Of a stretch of DNA of 64,000 bases, positions 34,280 to 42,919 are shown one piece after another. Under the pieces are notes generated by a model. The model saw nothing but the letters and a program-made list of their open reading frames with translations, did not search any database and was not told where the DNA came from. Every line of letters begins with the position of its first letter. Position 1 is the stretch's first letter. Origin of the DNA: Kitasatospora cinereorecta (lineage in GTDB: Bacteria > Actinomycetota > Actinomycetes > Streptomycetales > Streptomycetaceae); assembly GCF_024172095.1 (NCBI RefSeq), contig NZ_JAMZDX010000002.1, positions 496,001-560,000 of the forward strand, written 5' to 3'. The position numbers were made by a program, and so were the translations under genes.

Positions 34280-35554
34280 GTGACCCGTACCGAACCGCCC
34301 GCACCAGAGGGTCCCGTCCACTCTGCCCACACCCCGGCCCTGCGGCTGATGAACCTCGCCCTGCACGGGCTGTTCTTCACCCTGCTGGGTGTCCTGCTCG
34401 TCCGGGGACTCGTGGGCGGCGGCCTCGGATCGGGCGGCCTGGTGACAGCCGGCGTGCTCGCGGCCGTCTACGCGTCGGGGGGCGTGGCAGACCGCGTCCG
34501 CGACACCCGGCTGTGGGCCGGCCTCTGGCTCGGCTCCGTGGTCCTGCTGTGGGTCGCGCTCACCCTCCAGCACCCCGAATTCTGCTACCTCGCCTTCCCG
34601 CTGTACTTCGTCTGCCTGCACGTCCTGCCACCGCGCTGGTCGCTGCCGGCCGTCGCCCTGCTCACCGGCATCGTGGTCGCCGCCCAGGCCTCCACCCCCG
34701 GCGGCCTCACCACCGCCAAGGTCCTCGGCCCGCTCGCCGGCGCCGCCGTCGCCCTGCTCACCGCGTACGGCTACGCCGCGCTCTACCGCGAGAGTCGCTC
34801 CCGCCAGCAGCTCATCGACGACCTGGTCCGCACCCGCGACGAACTCGCCGCCAGCCAGCGCGAAGCCGGCCGGCTCGCCGAACGCCAGCGCCTCGCCCGC
34901 GAGATCCACGACACCCTCGCCCAGGGCCTGTCCAGCATCGTCCTGCTCGCCCGCTCCGCCGAGACCGCCCTGCCCACCGACCCCGACACCGCCGCCGAAC
35001 GGATCCGCGAGGTCGGCCGTACCGCCTCCGCCAACCTCGCCGAAGCCCGCCGCTTCGTCCACGCCCTCACCCCGCCCGCCCTCGACGACACCACCCTCAG
35101 CGAGGCCCTGCGCCGCCTCGCCGGCGGCGCCGACGCCGACTTCCACCTCGACGGCGAGCCCTACCCGCTGCCGGTCGAGGCCGAGGTCGCCCTGCTCCGG
35201 CTCACCCAGGAAGCCCTCGCCAACGCCGTCCGGCACGCCCGCGCCGAGCGGATCGCCGTCACCCTCAGCTACCTCGACGACGAGGTCACCCTGGACGTCT
35301 TCGACGACGGCGTCGGCTTCGACGCCGCCACCGGGCCCGGCCCCGACTCCTTCGGACTGCACGGCATGCACGAGCGGATCGCCGACCTCGGCGGCAGCCT
35401 CACCGTCGAGTCCGCACCGGGCGAGGGCACGGCCGTCGCCGCCTCGCTGCCGCTGCGGGCGGTCGGGACGGTGCTCTCGACGGGCTCGACGGGCTCGACG
35501 GGCTCGACGGGCTCGGCGGTTTCGGTGGCTTCGGTGGCGGGGGCGGCGCGGTGA
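34280..35554 (+). CDS. Sensor histidine kinase (NarL type, HisKA_3)
   Basis: 424 aa. Four to five membrane spans fill residues 20-165, with little extracytoplasmic sequence, so it senses within the membrane. A short coiled coil leads to the dimerisation helix with phospho-acceptor His210 in LAREIHDTLAQGLSSI. The ATPase has EALANAVRHARAERI (N box), VFDDGVGFD and SFGLHGMHERI. The C-terminus ends in a low-complexity STGSTGSTGS tail from a 9-bp tandem repeat. GTG 34280 has GGAAGG five bases upstream. It overlaps its regulator gene by 4 bp. Confidence 0.93.
   Translation: MTRTEPPAPEGPVHSAHTPALRLMNLALHGLFFTLLGVLLVRGLVGGGLGSGGLVTAGVLAAVYASGGVADRVRDTRLWAGLWLGSVVLLWVALTLQHPEFCYLAFPLYFVCLHVLPPRWSLPAVALLTGIVVAAQASTPGGLTTAKVLGPLAGAAVALLTAYGYAALYRESRSRQQLIDDLVRTRDELAASQREAGRLAERQRLAREIHDTLAQGLSSIVLLARSAETALPTDPDTAAERIREVGRTASANLAEARRFVHALTPPALDDTTLSEALRRLAGGADADFHLDGEPYPLPVEAEVALLRLTQEALANAVRHARAERIAVTLSYLDDEVTLDVFDDGVGFDAATGPGPDSFGLHGMHERIADLGGSLTVESAPGEGTAVAASLPLRAVGTVLSTGSTGSTGSTGSAVSVASVAGAAR
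35476..35520 (+). repeat. 9-bp tandem repeat in the kinase gene
   Basis: Four exact copies of CTCGACGGG (35476-35511) and a partial fifth encode the STG repeats at the kinase C-terminus. In-frame copy-number changes would only lengthen or shorten the tail. Confidence 0.9.
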
Positions 35555-36192
35555 TCCGGGTGGTCCTGGTGGACGACCATCCGGTCGTCCGGCGCGGGCT
35601 GCGCGCCATGGTCGACGACCTGCCCGAGGTCGAGGCGGTCGGCGAGGCCGGCGACGGCGCCGCCGCGCTGGCGCTGCTCGCCGAGCTGCCGGCCGAGCGG
35701 CAGCCGGACGTGGTGCTGATGGACCTCCAGATGGGGACCGGCATGCACGGCGTCGAGGCCACCCGGCGGATCACCGCGCTGCCTTCGCCGCCCGCCGTGC
35801 TGATCCTCACCACGTACTCCACCGACGCCGACATCCTCGCCGCCGTCGAGGCCGGCGCCACCGGCTACCTGCTCAAGGACGCACCGCCGGAGGAGGTCGC
35901 CGCCGCGGTGCATGCCGCTGCGCGGGGCGAGACCGTTCTCGCGCCGCCGGTCGCCGCCCGGCTGCTCGGCCGGGTGCGGGCCGGGCGGCCCTCGCTCTCC
36001 CCGCGCGAGACGGAGATCCTCCAGCTGCTCGCCGAGGGGCTGGCCAACCGGCAGATCTCCAAGCGGCTGTTCATCAGCGAGGCCACGGTGAAGACCCACC
36101 TGGTGCACATCTACGACAAGCTCGGCGTCGACTCGCGCACCTCCGCGATCGCCGCGGGCCTGACCGCGGGACTGATCCGCCCCGGCGGCTGA
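35551..36192 (+). CDS. LuxR/NarL-family response regulator
   Basis: 213 aa from GTG 35551, overlapping the kinase stop (GTGA). The receiver has VDD near residue 8, phospho-acceptor Asp58 in VVLMDLQMG and the LLKD motif. The LuxR output domain has LSPRETEILQLLAEGLANRQIS and EATVKTHLVHIYDKLGV. It probably controls the divergent ABC exporter. An intergenic repeat array follows. Confidence 0.94.
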   Translation: MIRVVLVDDHPVVRRGLRAMVDDLPEVEAVGEAGDGAAALALLAELPAERQPDVVLMDLQMGTGMHGVEATRRITALPSPPAVLILTTYSTDADILAAVEAGATGYLLKDAPPEEVAAAVHAAARGETVLAPPVAARLLGRVRAGRPSLSPRETEILQLLAEGLANRQISKRLFISEATVKTHLVHIYDKLGVDSRTSAIAAGLTAGLIRPGG

Positions 36193-36229
36193 GAGGGCTA
36201 CCCCAGGGGCGCGGGGATTGGCGTCAACC

Positions 36230-36439
36230 CAGGGGCGCGAGGAACTGCCGCGCGACTGGCCATGCACCCACGTAGAGCGGTGGTTGGTCGCGCAGTTCCC
36301 CGCGCCCCTGGAAGTTCGCGTCGTTGACTCGCGTCCATCCGAGTGGCTGATTGGCGTCAACCCAGGGGCGCGAGGAACTGCGCGACGAGCCATGCACTCA
36401 GGTAGAGGGTGGCTTGTCGCGCAGTTCCTCGCGCCCCTG
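36230..36439. repeat. Two copies of a palindromic intergenic repeat
   Basis: Unit 1 (36230-36310) and unit 2 (36363-36439) each have arms near CAGGGGCGCGAGGAACTG and CAGTTCCCCGCGCCCCTG around a 35-40 base loop. Each unit is preceded by the same 12 bases or more (ATTGGCGTCAAC, 36218 and 36350), so the block was duplicated. They lie between the convergent response-regulator and isochorismatase genes and probably act as terminators as well as repeats. The gap 36193-36443 contains no gene. Confidence 0.8.
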
Positions 36440-36443
36440 AAGA

Positions 36444-36962
36444 TCAGGAGCCCTCCAGGGCGATCTCGGGCAGGGGGAGGACCCGGCCGAAGCGGGGGAG
36501 GTCGAGGGTGGTCGCGGCGTGGTGTTCGGCGGCGGTGAGGGCGGCGAGGGCGTCCTCGACGAAGGCGACCTCGTAGCCGTGGTCGGTGGCGGCGCGGGCG
36601 GTGGACTCGACGCCGAGGTTGGTGGCGATGCCGCCGAAGACCAGGGTGTCGACGCCGAAACCCTCGAGGAGGTCGTTGAGCTCGGTGCCGTAGAAGCCGC
36701 CGATGGTGCGCTTGACCACGGTGCGGTCGGCGAGCGCCTCGATCTCGGCGGTCAGTCCGCTGCCGGGCGGCTGCTCGTCGACGCCCGGCCGCTCGACCCG
36801 GACGGCGATCACCGGCGCGCCGGCCGCGCGGAACCGCTGGGCGAGCGCGACGGAGGCGGCCACCACCTCGGCGCCGGAGCGGGGTTCGACCGGCAGCCCG
36901 ACGATGCGGTCCATCAGGTCGATCAGGACGAGGGCGGTGCGAGCGGGGTCGAATGCGGTCAT
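36444..36962 (-). CDS. Isochorismatase-like cysteine hydrolase family protein lacking the Cys
   Basis: 172 aa. The triad Asp is in ALVLIDLMDR (about Asp15) and the Lys in TVVKRTIGGFYGT (about Lys84). The nucleophile position in GGIATNLGVESTARAA has Gly where amidohydrolases have Cys. Cys-less members include true isochorismatases, which use no thiol, so nicotinamidase-like activity is unlikely. The substrate cannot be read from the context. The start is ATG 36962. Confidence 0.82.
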   Translation of the reverse strand: MTAFDPARTALVLIDLMDRIVGLPVEPRSGAEVVAASVALAQRFRAAGAPVIAVRVERPGVDEQPPGSGLTAEIEALADRTVVKRTIGGFYGTELNDLLEGFGVDTLVFGGIATNLGVESTARAATDHGYEVAFVEDALAALTAAEHHAATTLDLPRFGRVLPLPEIALEGS

Positions 36963-37068
36963 GACGACACGTTAGCGCCGCCGTACTCCGTCACGTTCCG
37001 CCGGGCGGGCGGTGCGGCGAGTCGTACGCTGTCGGTGACGACCGAGTTCCGTGGAGAGGGCGCAGCGG

Positions 37069-38112
37069 ATGAGCGTGGACGTGACCGTACCGCTGGTGGC
37101 CGCGCCGATGGCCGGCGGGGCGTCGACTCCCGAGCTGGTGGCGGCGGTGGGTGGGGCCGGCGCCCTGGGGTTCCTCGCCGCGGGCTACCGGACCGCCGCC
37201 GCGACGGCCGAACAGATCCGGCGGACCAGGGAGCTGACGGACCGACCGTTCGGGATGAACCTGTTCGTGCCGGGGCCGCCCGCCGACCCGGCGGTGGTCG
37301 CCGCGTACCGGGAGCGGCTGCGGCCGGAGGCGGAGCGGTGGGGTGTGGAGCTGCCGGAGCGGATCCCCGTCGACCGGGACGACTGGGAGGCCAAGCTGGA
37401 GGTCCTGGTCGCGGAGCCGGTGGCGTACGTGTCGTACACGTTCGGGCTGCCGAGCCGGGCGGAGGCCGAGGCGGTGCGGGCCGCGGGCAGCCGGCAGCTC
37501 GGGACGGTGACCACGCCCGCCGAGGCGCGCGCCGCGGCCGAACTCGGCATGGACGCCCTGGTGGTGCAGGGACCGGAGGCGGGCGGGCACCGCGGCACGC
37601 ACCGGGCGGAGGACTTGCCGGGCACCCTGCCGCTGCTCGAACTCCTCGCAGCCGTACGGGCCGAGACCGATCTGCCGCTGATCGCCGCGGGTGGGCTGGC
37701 GGACGGCCCGTCGATCGCCGCCGCGCTGCGCGCCGGGGCGGTCGCGGTCCAGCTCGGCACGGCGTACCTGCGGACGGACGAGTCCGGCGCGAGCGAGGCG
37801 CACCGGCGGGCCCTGCTGGAGCTGGGGTCCACCACGGTCACCCGGGCGTTCACCGGGCGCCCGGCGCGCGGCCTGTGCAACGACTTCATCGACCGCTACG
37901 AGCCGTACGCGCCGATCGGGTACCCCGAGGTGCACCACCTGACGCAGCCGCTGCGCGCGGCCGCGGCCGAGCGGGGCGACCTGGCGGCGATGCACCTGTG
38001 GGCGGGCACCGGGCACCGGCTGGCGCGCACCGGTCCGGCGGCGGAGGTGACGCTCGCGCTGTGGCGGGAGGCGGCCGCGGCGGGTGGGGGTCAGTCGAGC
38101 GCCGTGCGGTAG
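37069..38112 (+). CDS. Nitronate monooxygenase (2-nitropropane dioxygenase family)
   Basis: 347 aa FMN-dependent TIM barrel. APMAGGASTPELVAAVGGAGALGFLAAGY at the N-terminus, VVQGPEAGGHRGTH and LIAAGGLADG, AVQLGTAYL in the phosphate-binding region are family hallmarks. Such enzymes oxidise alkyl nitronates, detoxifying propionate-3-nitronate. ATG 37069 follows GGAGAGGG. Its 3' end overlaps the convergent MerR gene by 22 bp, and that regulator may sense a related stress. Confidence 0.9.
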   Translation: MSVDVTVPLVAAPMAGGASTPELVAAVGGAGALGFLAAGYRTAAATAEQIRRTRELTDRPFGMNLFVPGPPADPAVVAAYRERLRPEAERWGVELPERIPVDRDDWEAKLEVLVAEPVAYVSYTFGLPSRAEAEAVRAAGSRQLGTVTTPAEARAAAELGMDALVVQGPEAGGHRGTHRAEDLPGTLPLLELLAAVRAETDLPLIAAGGLADGPSIAAALRAGAVAVQLGTAYLRTDESGASEAHRRALLELGSTTVTRAFTGRPARGLCNDFIDRYEPYAPIGYPEVHHLTQPLRAAAAERGDLAAMHLWAGTGHRLARTGPAAEVTLALWREAAAAGGGQSSAVR

Positions 38113-38462
38113 TGGCCGATCTTCGCGCCGATGTACTCGCGCTGGCGCCGCAGCACGGCCATCTGCGCGTCGACCTGTGCCGCGTGCTGCTCCAGGACCG
38201 CGAGGCGCTCGGCGAAGGTGTCGCGGCCGGCCCGGACCAGTTCGGCGTAGCGGAGCATGTCGGCGATCGGCATGCCGGTGTCGCGCAGGCAGCGCAGGAC
38301 GGTGAGCCACTCGAGGTCGGCGGGGGTGAAGCGGCGGTGGCCGCTGGCGGAGCGCTCCACCCCGTCCAGCAGGCCGATCTTCTCGTAGTAGCGCAGGGTG
38401 TCCAGGCTGAAGCCGGACTCGGCGACGGTCTGGGCGGGGGTGAGGTACGGGGTGGGCGTCAT
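38091..38462 (-). CDS. MerR-family transcriptional regulator
   Basis: 123 aa. The winged helix reads VAESGFSLDTLRYYEKIGLL and ASGHRRFTPADLEWLTVLRCLRDTGMPIADML, the MerR hallmark, then a coiled coil (LAVLEQHAAQVDAQMAVLRRQREYIGAKI). There is no effector-binding Cys cluster, so it is not a metal sensor. It may act on the neighbouring monooxygenase gene. The start is ATG 38462. Confidence 0.9.
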   Translation of the reverse strand: MTPTPYLTPAQTVAESGFSLDTLRYYEKIGLLDGVERSASGHRRFTPADLEWLTVLRCLRDTGMPIADMLRYAELVRAGRDTFAERLAVLEQHAAQVDAQMAVLRRQREYIGAKIGHYRTALD

Positions 38463-38548
38463 GACGTCCGATCATGCCCGGTGCGCCGGGCGGCACTCCA
38501 GGCGGTTTCGCCCCGGACGGCGGCCGGGCCCACCCCGACCGGGACGGG

Positions 38549-40003
38549 TCAGCCGAGCAGGCGTCCCATCCACTCCTCGATGCCGGCCACGGTCCGCGGC
38601 AGGGCGCCGGACATCAGGCGGGCGCCGTCGGCGGTGATGACCAGGTCGTCCTCGATCCGGACGCCGATGCCGCGCAGTTCGGCGGGCAGGGTCTCGTCGT
38701 CGGGCTGGAGGTAGAGGCCGGGCTCGACGGTGAGGACCATGCCCTCCTCCAGGACGCCGTCGAGGTAGGTCTCGGCGCGGGCCTTGGCGCAGTCGTGCAC
38801 GTCGAGGCCGAGCATGTGCCCGCTGCTGCAGAGGGTGTAGCGCCGGTACAGGCCGCTGTCCTCGCGCAGCGCCTCCTCGGCGGGGACGGGGAGCACGCCC
38901 CATTCGGCCAGGCCCTCGGCGATCACCCGCATGCCGGCGCGGTGGAAGTCGCGGAAGGAGGCGCCGGGCCGCAGGGTGGCGATGGCGGCGTCCTGGGCGG
39001 CGAGGACGAGCTGGTAGACGTCGCGCTGGACGGGGGAGAAGGTGCCGCCGAGGGGCAGGGTGCGGGTGATGTCGGCGGTGTAGAGGGTGTCGGTCTCCAC
39101 GCCGGCGTCGAGCAGGAGCAGCCGGTCCGGGTCGAGCGGGCCGTCGTTGCGGATCCAGTGCAGGACGCAGGCGTGCGCGCCGGAGGCGACGATGGTGTCG
39201 TAGCCGGTGCCGTTGCCCTCGGCGCGGGCGCGCTGGTTGAAGGCGCCCTCCAGCCAGCGTTCGCCGCGCGGGTGGCGCAGGGCGGCGGGCAGGGCGCGGA
39301 CGACGTCCTCGAAGCCGGCCGCGGTGTGGTCGACGGACAGTTGCAGCTGCTCGACCTCCCAGGCGTCCTTGACCAGGCGCAGTTCGGAGAGGACGGCGGC
39401 CAGCCGGGCGTCGGCCGCCTCGCGTCCGGGGGCCGGGCGGTCGAGCGCGGCGTCGAGCAGCGGGTCGACGCCGGTCAGCACCCGGGTGGGCGGCTGCGGT
39501 CCGGCGGTGAGCTTGCCGAGGTCGTCCAGGTGGGCGGTGCGGATGCCGGTGAGCTGCTCGGCCTCGGCCAGGTCGGGCCGGCGGCCGACCCAGAACTCGC
39601 CGTAGCGGCGGTCGCGGTAGAACTCGGCGCTGCCGCCGCCGCGCGGGGAGCGGGGGCGCAGGTACAGCACGGCCTCGCCGTCGGGCTCGACCACCAGGAC
39701 GTGGCCGACCTGCTCCTCGCCGGTGAGTCCGGTCAGCCAGGCGTACGCGCTGTGCGGGCGGAAGCGGTAGTCGCAGTCGTTGCTGCGGACCTTGAGCTGT
39801 CCGGCCGGGACGAGCAGCCGTTCGCCGGGGAAGGCGGCGGCCAGCCGGGCGCGGCGGGCCGGGGTGACGTGGTGGCCGGGGGTGCGGTCGCCGGCGGGCA
39901 GCGGGGTGGCGGCCCAGCCGGTGGACATGAAGGCGTCCAGCGCGGGGGAGACGGGCAGATCGTGGCTGCCGGTGTTGAGGACGCGGGTCGGGTCGACGGT
40001 CAC
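38549..40003 (-). CDS. Xaa-Pro aminopeptidase (M24B, aminopeptidase P)
   Basis: 484 aa from GTG 40003 with AGGAG six bases upstream. An N-terminal creatinase-like domain precedes the pita-bread catalytic domain, whose metal ligands are two Asp (LLLDAGVETDTLYTADITRTLP), His (SSGHMLGLDVHD), Glu (VLTVEPGLYL) and Glu (GVRIEDDLVI). It removes N-terminal residues ahead of proline or hydroxyproline, which is needed to finish collagen-derived peptides. No signal peptide, so it acts in the cytoplasm. It is divergent from the peptide ABC transporter with a shared 196-bp control region. Confidence 0.93.
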   Translation of the reverse strand: MTVDPTRVLNTGSHDLPVSPALDAFMSTGWAATPLPAGDRTPGHHVTPARRARLAAAFPGERLLVPAGQLKVRSNDCDYRFRPHSAYAWLTGLTGEEQVGHVLVVEPDGEAVLYLRPRSPRGGGSAEFYRDRRYGEFWVGRRPDLAEAEQLTGIRTAHLDDLGKLTAGPQPPTRVLTGVDPLLDAALDRPAPGREAADARLAAVLSELRLVKDAWEVEQLQLSVDHTAAGFEDVVRALPAALRHPRGERWLEGAFNQRARAEGNGTGYDTIVASGAHACVLHWIRNDGPLDPDRLLLLDAGVETDTLYTADITRTLPLGGTFSPVQRDVYQLVLAAQDAAIATLRPGASFRDFHRAGMRVIAEGLAEWGVLPVPAEEALREDSGLYRRYTLCSSGHMLGLDVHDCAKARAETYLDGVLEEGMVLTVEPGLYLQPDDETLPAELRGIGVRIEDDLVITADGARLMSGALPRTVAGIEEWMGRLLG

Positions 40004-40100
40004 TGCGGACTCCTGTGAGCTGGGAGAACTACGCGGACTGGCAAGTGAGTTGCGCACCGTCAGGACACGTCTCGATAACGGGGCGCGCGCCTCTTGCGCA

Positions 40101-40136
40101 GTGCAATTTCACATTACTATGTTACGGGTCACACCT
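40101..40136. promoter_or_regulatory. Operator-like site 4 between the Xaa-Pro aminopeptidase and peptide ABC transporter genes
   Basis: On the minus strand ATGTGAAATTGCAC (40101-40114) matches the first nine bases of site 5, and a second, looser copy beginning GGTGTGACC follows at about 40119-40136. TACTAT (40115-40120) is a possible -10 for the transporter, 80 bases before its ATG. Nothing else is seen in the 40004-40199 gap. Confidence 0.5.
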
Positions 40137-40199
40137 CAGAGTGGGCCAGGTCCGGGTCGGAAATCCCGTAGAGCGGCCCCCCTCAGCGCGGAGTTGCAC

Positions 40200-41933
40200 A
40201 TGAACAGGCGTACCCACGCCGCCCTCGCGGCGGCGATCGCGGCAGCACTGACCCTCGGCCTCGGCGCGTGCACCAGCACCGGCGGCGACCAGGGCGGCGA
40301 CCAGGCGGGCGTGACCACCGAGGGCAACGGCATCATCGGCGGTACGCCGGTCAAGGGCGGCACCCTCACCATCCTGTCCAACCAGGACTTCGACCAGCTC
40401 GACCCGGCCCGCAACTGGACCATGCCGGTGATGGACGTCGGCGTCCGGATGCTCTACCGCACCCTGACCACCTTCAAGGCGGCCCCGGGCGCCGAGGGCC
40501 TGAAGATCGAGCCCGACCTCGCCACCGACCTCGGCACCCCGAGCGACGGCGCCAAGACCTGGACCTTCCACCTCAAGGACGGCCTCAAGTACGAGGACGG
40601 CACCCCGATCACCGCCGACGACATCAAGTACAACGTCGAGCGCTCCTTCTCGCCCGAACTGCCCGGCGGCCCCGACTACGCGGTCCGCTACCTCAACGCC
40701 CCCGACGGCTACCAGGGCCCGCTGAAGGGCGAGCGCCTGGGCAAGGAGGCGATCGAGGTCCCGGACGCGAAGACCATCGTCTTCCACCTCAAGCGCCCGG
40801 TCGCCGAGTTCGGCTACACCGTCACCCTGCCGACCTTCGCCCCCGTGCCCAAGGCCAAGGAGACCGGCGCCAACTACAGCAACCACCCGGTCTCCTCCGG
40901 CCCGTACAAGATCGAGACCTACGACCGCGGAAAGCGCATGGTGCTGGTCCGCAACACCTACTGGGACCCGAAGAGCGACCCGGTCCGTAAGGCGTACCCG
41001 GACAGGATCGTGGTGGACCAGACCCAGAAGGGCACCGGCATCGCCGAGCGGCTGATCGCCGACCAGGGCGACGACAGGAACGCCATCTCGTACGTCGACC
41101 TGGTGCCGTCCAAGATCAGCGAGGTGCTGACCAACCCGGACGTCAAGAAGCGCCTGATCAGCGAGAACGCCGGCTGCACCACCAAGCTGGACATGAACAC
41201 CACCAAGGCGCCGTTCGACAACGCCAAGGTCCGCCTCGCGATGCAGTACGCGGTCGACAAGGAGGCGTTCGCCGCCACCACCGGCGGCCCGGCGTTCAAC
41301 GACATCGCCACCACCTACCTGCCGCCGGTGCTCACCCAGGGCAACCCGATCGACCACTTCATGATCAAGCCGGCCGGCGACCCGGACAAGGCCAAGCAGC
41401 TGCTGACCGAGGCCGGCTTCCCGAACGGCTTCTCCACCGAACTGGTCACCTCCACCGGCGGCAAGGCCCAGGCCGAGGCGATCCAGGCCGCGCTCAAGCG
41501 GGTCGGCGTCGACGTCACCATCACCACCGTCGACCCCACCGCGGTCAACTCCATCATCGGCGACAAGGACAAGCAGCCCGGCCTCGCCAACCTCGGCTGG
41601 TGCCCGGACTACCCGTCCGCCGCCACCTTCCTGCCGATGATCTTCGACGGCCGCCTGATCAAGGACAAGGGCAACCAGGGCGACATCACCCGGTTCAACG
41701 ACCCGGAGACCATCGCCGAACTCGACCGCATCGCCGGCATGAGCGACCTCCAGGAAGCCAACAAGGCCTGGGTCGCCCTCGACGCCAAGATCATGGACAA
41801 GTCGCCCGCCGTCCCGCTGACCTGGCAGAAGAAGCCGCTGCTGGTCGGCTCCAACATCGCCGGCGCCTACGCCCACCCGGTGTGGGCCGGCCAGATCGAC
41901 TACGCGGTCATCGGCCTCAAGTCCGCCAACTAG
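40200..41933 (+). CDS. Peptide ABC transporter substrate-binding lipoprotein (family 5)
   Basis: 577 aa. A lipoprotein signal ends in LGLGAC (lipobox GLGAC, Cys about 24). Two lobes follow, with KTWTFHLKDGLKYEDGTPITADDIKYNVERSF-type family 5 sequence and SSGPYKIETYDRGKRMVLVRNTYWD. It captures oligopeptides outside the cell for the four genes behind it. ATG 40200 has GGAG seven bases upstream. Given the linked aminopeptidase and proteases, proline- and hydroxyproline-rich peptides are likely cargo (inference). Confidence 0.92.
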   Translation: MNRRTHAALAAAIAAALTLGLGACTSTGGDQGGDQAGVTTEGNGIIGGTPVKGGTLTILSNQDFDQLDPARNWTMPVMDVGVRMLYRTLTTFKAAPGAEGLKIEPDLATDLGTPSDGAKTWTFHLKDGLKYEDGTPITADDIKYNVERSFSPELPGGPDYAVRYLNAPDGYQGPLKGERLGKEAIEVPDAKTIVFHLKRPVAEFGYTVTLPTFAPVPKAKETGANYSNHPVSSGPYKIETYDRGKRMVLVRNTYWDPKSDPVRKAYPDRIVVDQTQKGTGIAERLIADQGDDRNAISYVDLVPSKISEVLTNPDVKKRLISENAGCTTKLDMNTTKAPFDNAKVRLAMQYAVDKEAFAATTGGPAFNDIATTYLPPVLTQGNPIDHFMIKPAGDPDKAKQLLTEAGFPNGFSTELVTSTGGKAQAEAIQAALKRVGVDVTITTVDPTAVNSIIGDKDKQPGLANLGWCPDYPSAATFLPMIFDGRLIKDKGNQGDITRFNDPETIAELDRIAGMSDLQEANKAWVALDAKIMDKSPAVPLTWQKKPLLVGSNIAGAYAHPVWAGQIDYAVIGLKSAN

Positions 41934-41950
41934 CCGGGAGTCGAACCCAG

Positions 41951-42919
41951 ATGACCGCCCCGCTCGCCACGGCCCCGGCCGGGGGAGCGGGAGCGGCGGA
42001 TCCCGCCACCGACTCCGCCGCCCCCGCCTCGCCCTGGGCCCTCGCCCTGAGCCGGCTGCGCCGCCAGAAGGCCGCGATGACCGGCCTCGCCATCATCGTC
42101 TTCTTCGTCCTCGCCGCCCTGCTCGCCCCCGTCCTCACCGCGATCAGCGGCAAGGGCCCCGACGACCTCGACAAGAAGGCCGTCAACACCTACCTCGGCG
42201 GCCTGCCCCGGGGCAGCCTCGGCGGGATCAGCCCCCAGCACTGGCTCGGCGTCGAACCGCTGCTCGGCCGCGACATCTTCGCCCGGCTGCTCTACGGCGC
42301 CCAGATCAGCCTGCTGGTCGCCTTCAGCTCCGCCCTGCTGATCACCCTCATCGGCACCCTGCTCGGCGTCACCGCCGGCTACTTCGGCGGCCGGACCGAC
42401 GCCGTGATCAGCCGCTTCATGGACGTCATGATGTCCTTCCCCAGCCTGATCTTCATGATCGCGCTGCTCTCGGTCGCCCGCGACGTCAACCGGCTGCTGC
42501 TGCTCATCGGCGTGCTCAGCCTGTTCGGCTGGCCCTACATCGCCCGCGTCATCCGCGGCCAGACCCTCTCGCTGCGCCACCGCGAGTACGTCGAGGCCGC
42601 CCGCGCCTGCGGCACCTCCAGCGGCCGGATCCTGCTCACCGAGATCCTGCCCAACCTCACCGGCACCATCATCGTCTACGTCACCCTCGCCATCCCCGGC
42701 CTGATCGGCGCCGAGGCCGCGCTGACCTACCTCGGCGTCGGCATCCGCCCGCCCACGCCCAGCTGGGGCCAGATGATCGCGGACTCGGTGCTCTACTACA
42801 AGGTCGACCCGATGTTCTTCGTCCTGCCCAGCGCCTGCCTGTTCCTGGTCGTGCTCGCCTTCACGCTGCTCGGCGACGCGCTGCGCGACGCCCTGGACCC
42901 GAAGGGCAGCCGCACATGA
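41951..42919 (+). CDS. Peptide ABC transporter permease (DppC type)
   Basis: 322 aa from ATG 41951. An Ala/Pro-rich cytoplasmic N-terminus is followed by a first span (AMTGLAIIVFFVLAALLAPVL), a periplasmic-type loop with LGVEPLLGRDIFARLLYGAQ and five further spans. The EAA loop is YVEAARACGTSSGRILLTEILPN. In most dpp/opp operons the DppB-type gene comes first; here the order is reversed. It overlaps the next gene by 4 bp. Confidence 0.92.
   Translation: MTAPLATAPAGGAGAADPATDSAAPASPWALALSRLRRQKAAMTGLAIIVFFVLAALLAPVLTAISGKGPDDLDKKAVNTYLGGLPRGSLGGISPQHWLGVEPLLGRDIFARLLYGAQISLLVAFSSALLITLIGTLLGVTAGYFGGRTDAVISRFMDVMMSFPSLIFMIALLSVARDVNRLLLLIGVLSLFGWPYIARVIRGQTLSLRHREYVEAARACGTSSGRILLTEILPNLTGTIIVYVTLAIPGLIGAEAALTYLGVGIRPPTPSWGQMIADSVLYYKVDPMFFVLPSACLFLVVLAFTLLGDALRDALDPKGSRT

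Noticed and set aside
36230..36439. CRISPR-like repeat array
   Set aside because: Only two units, each an inverted repeat with similar loops, no spacers and no cas genes.
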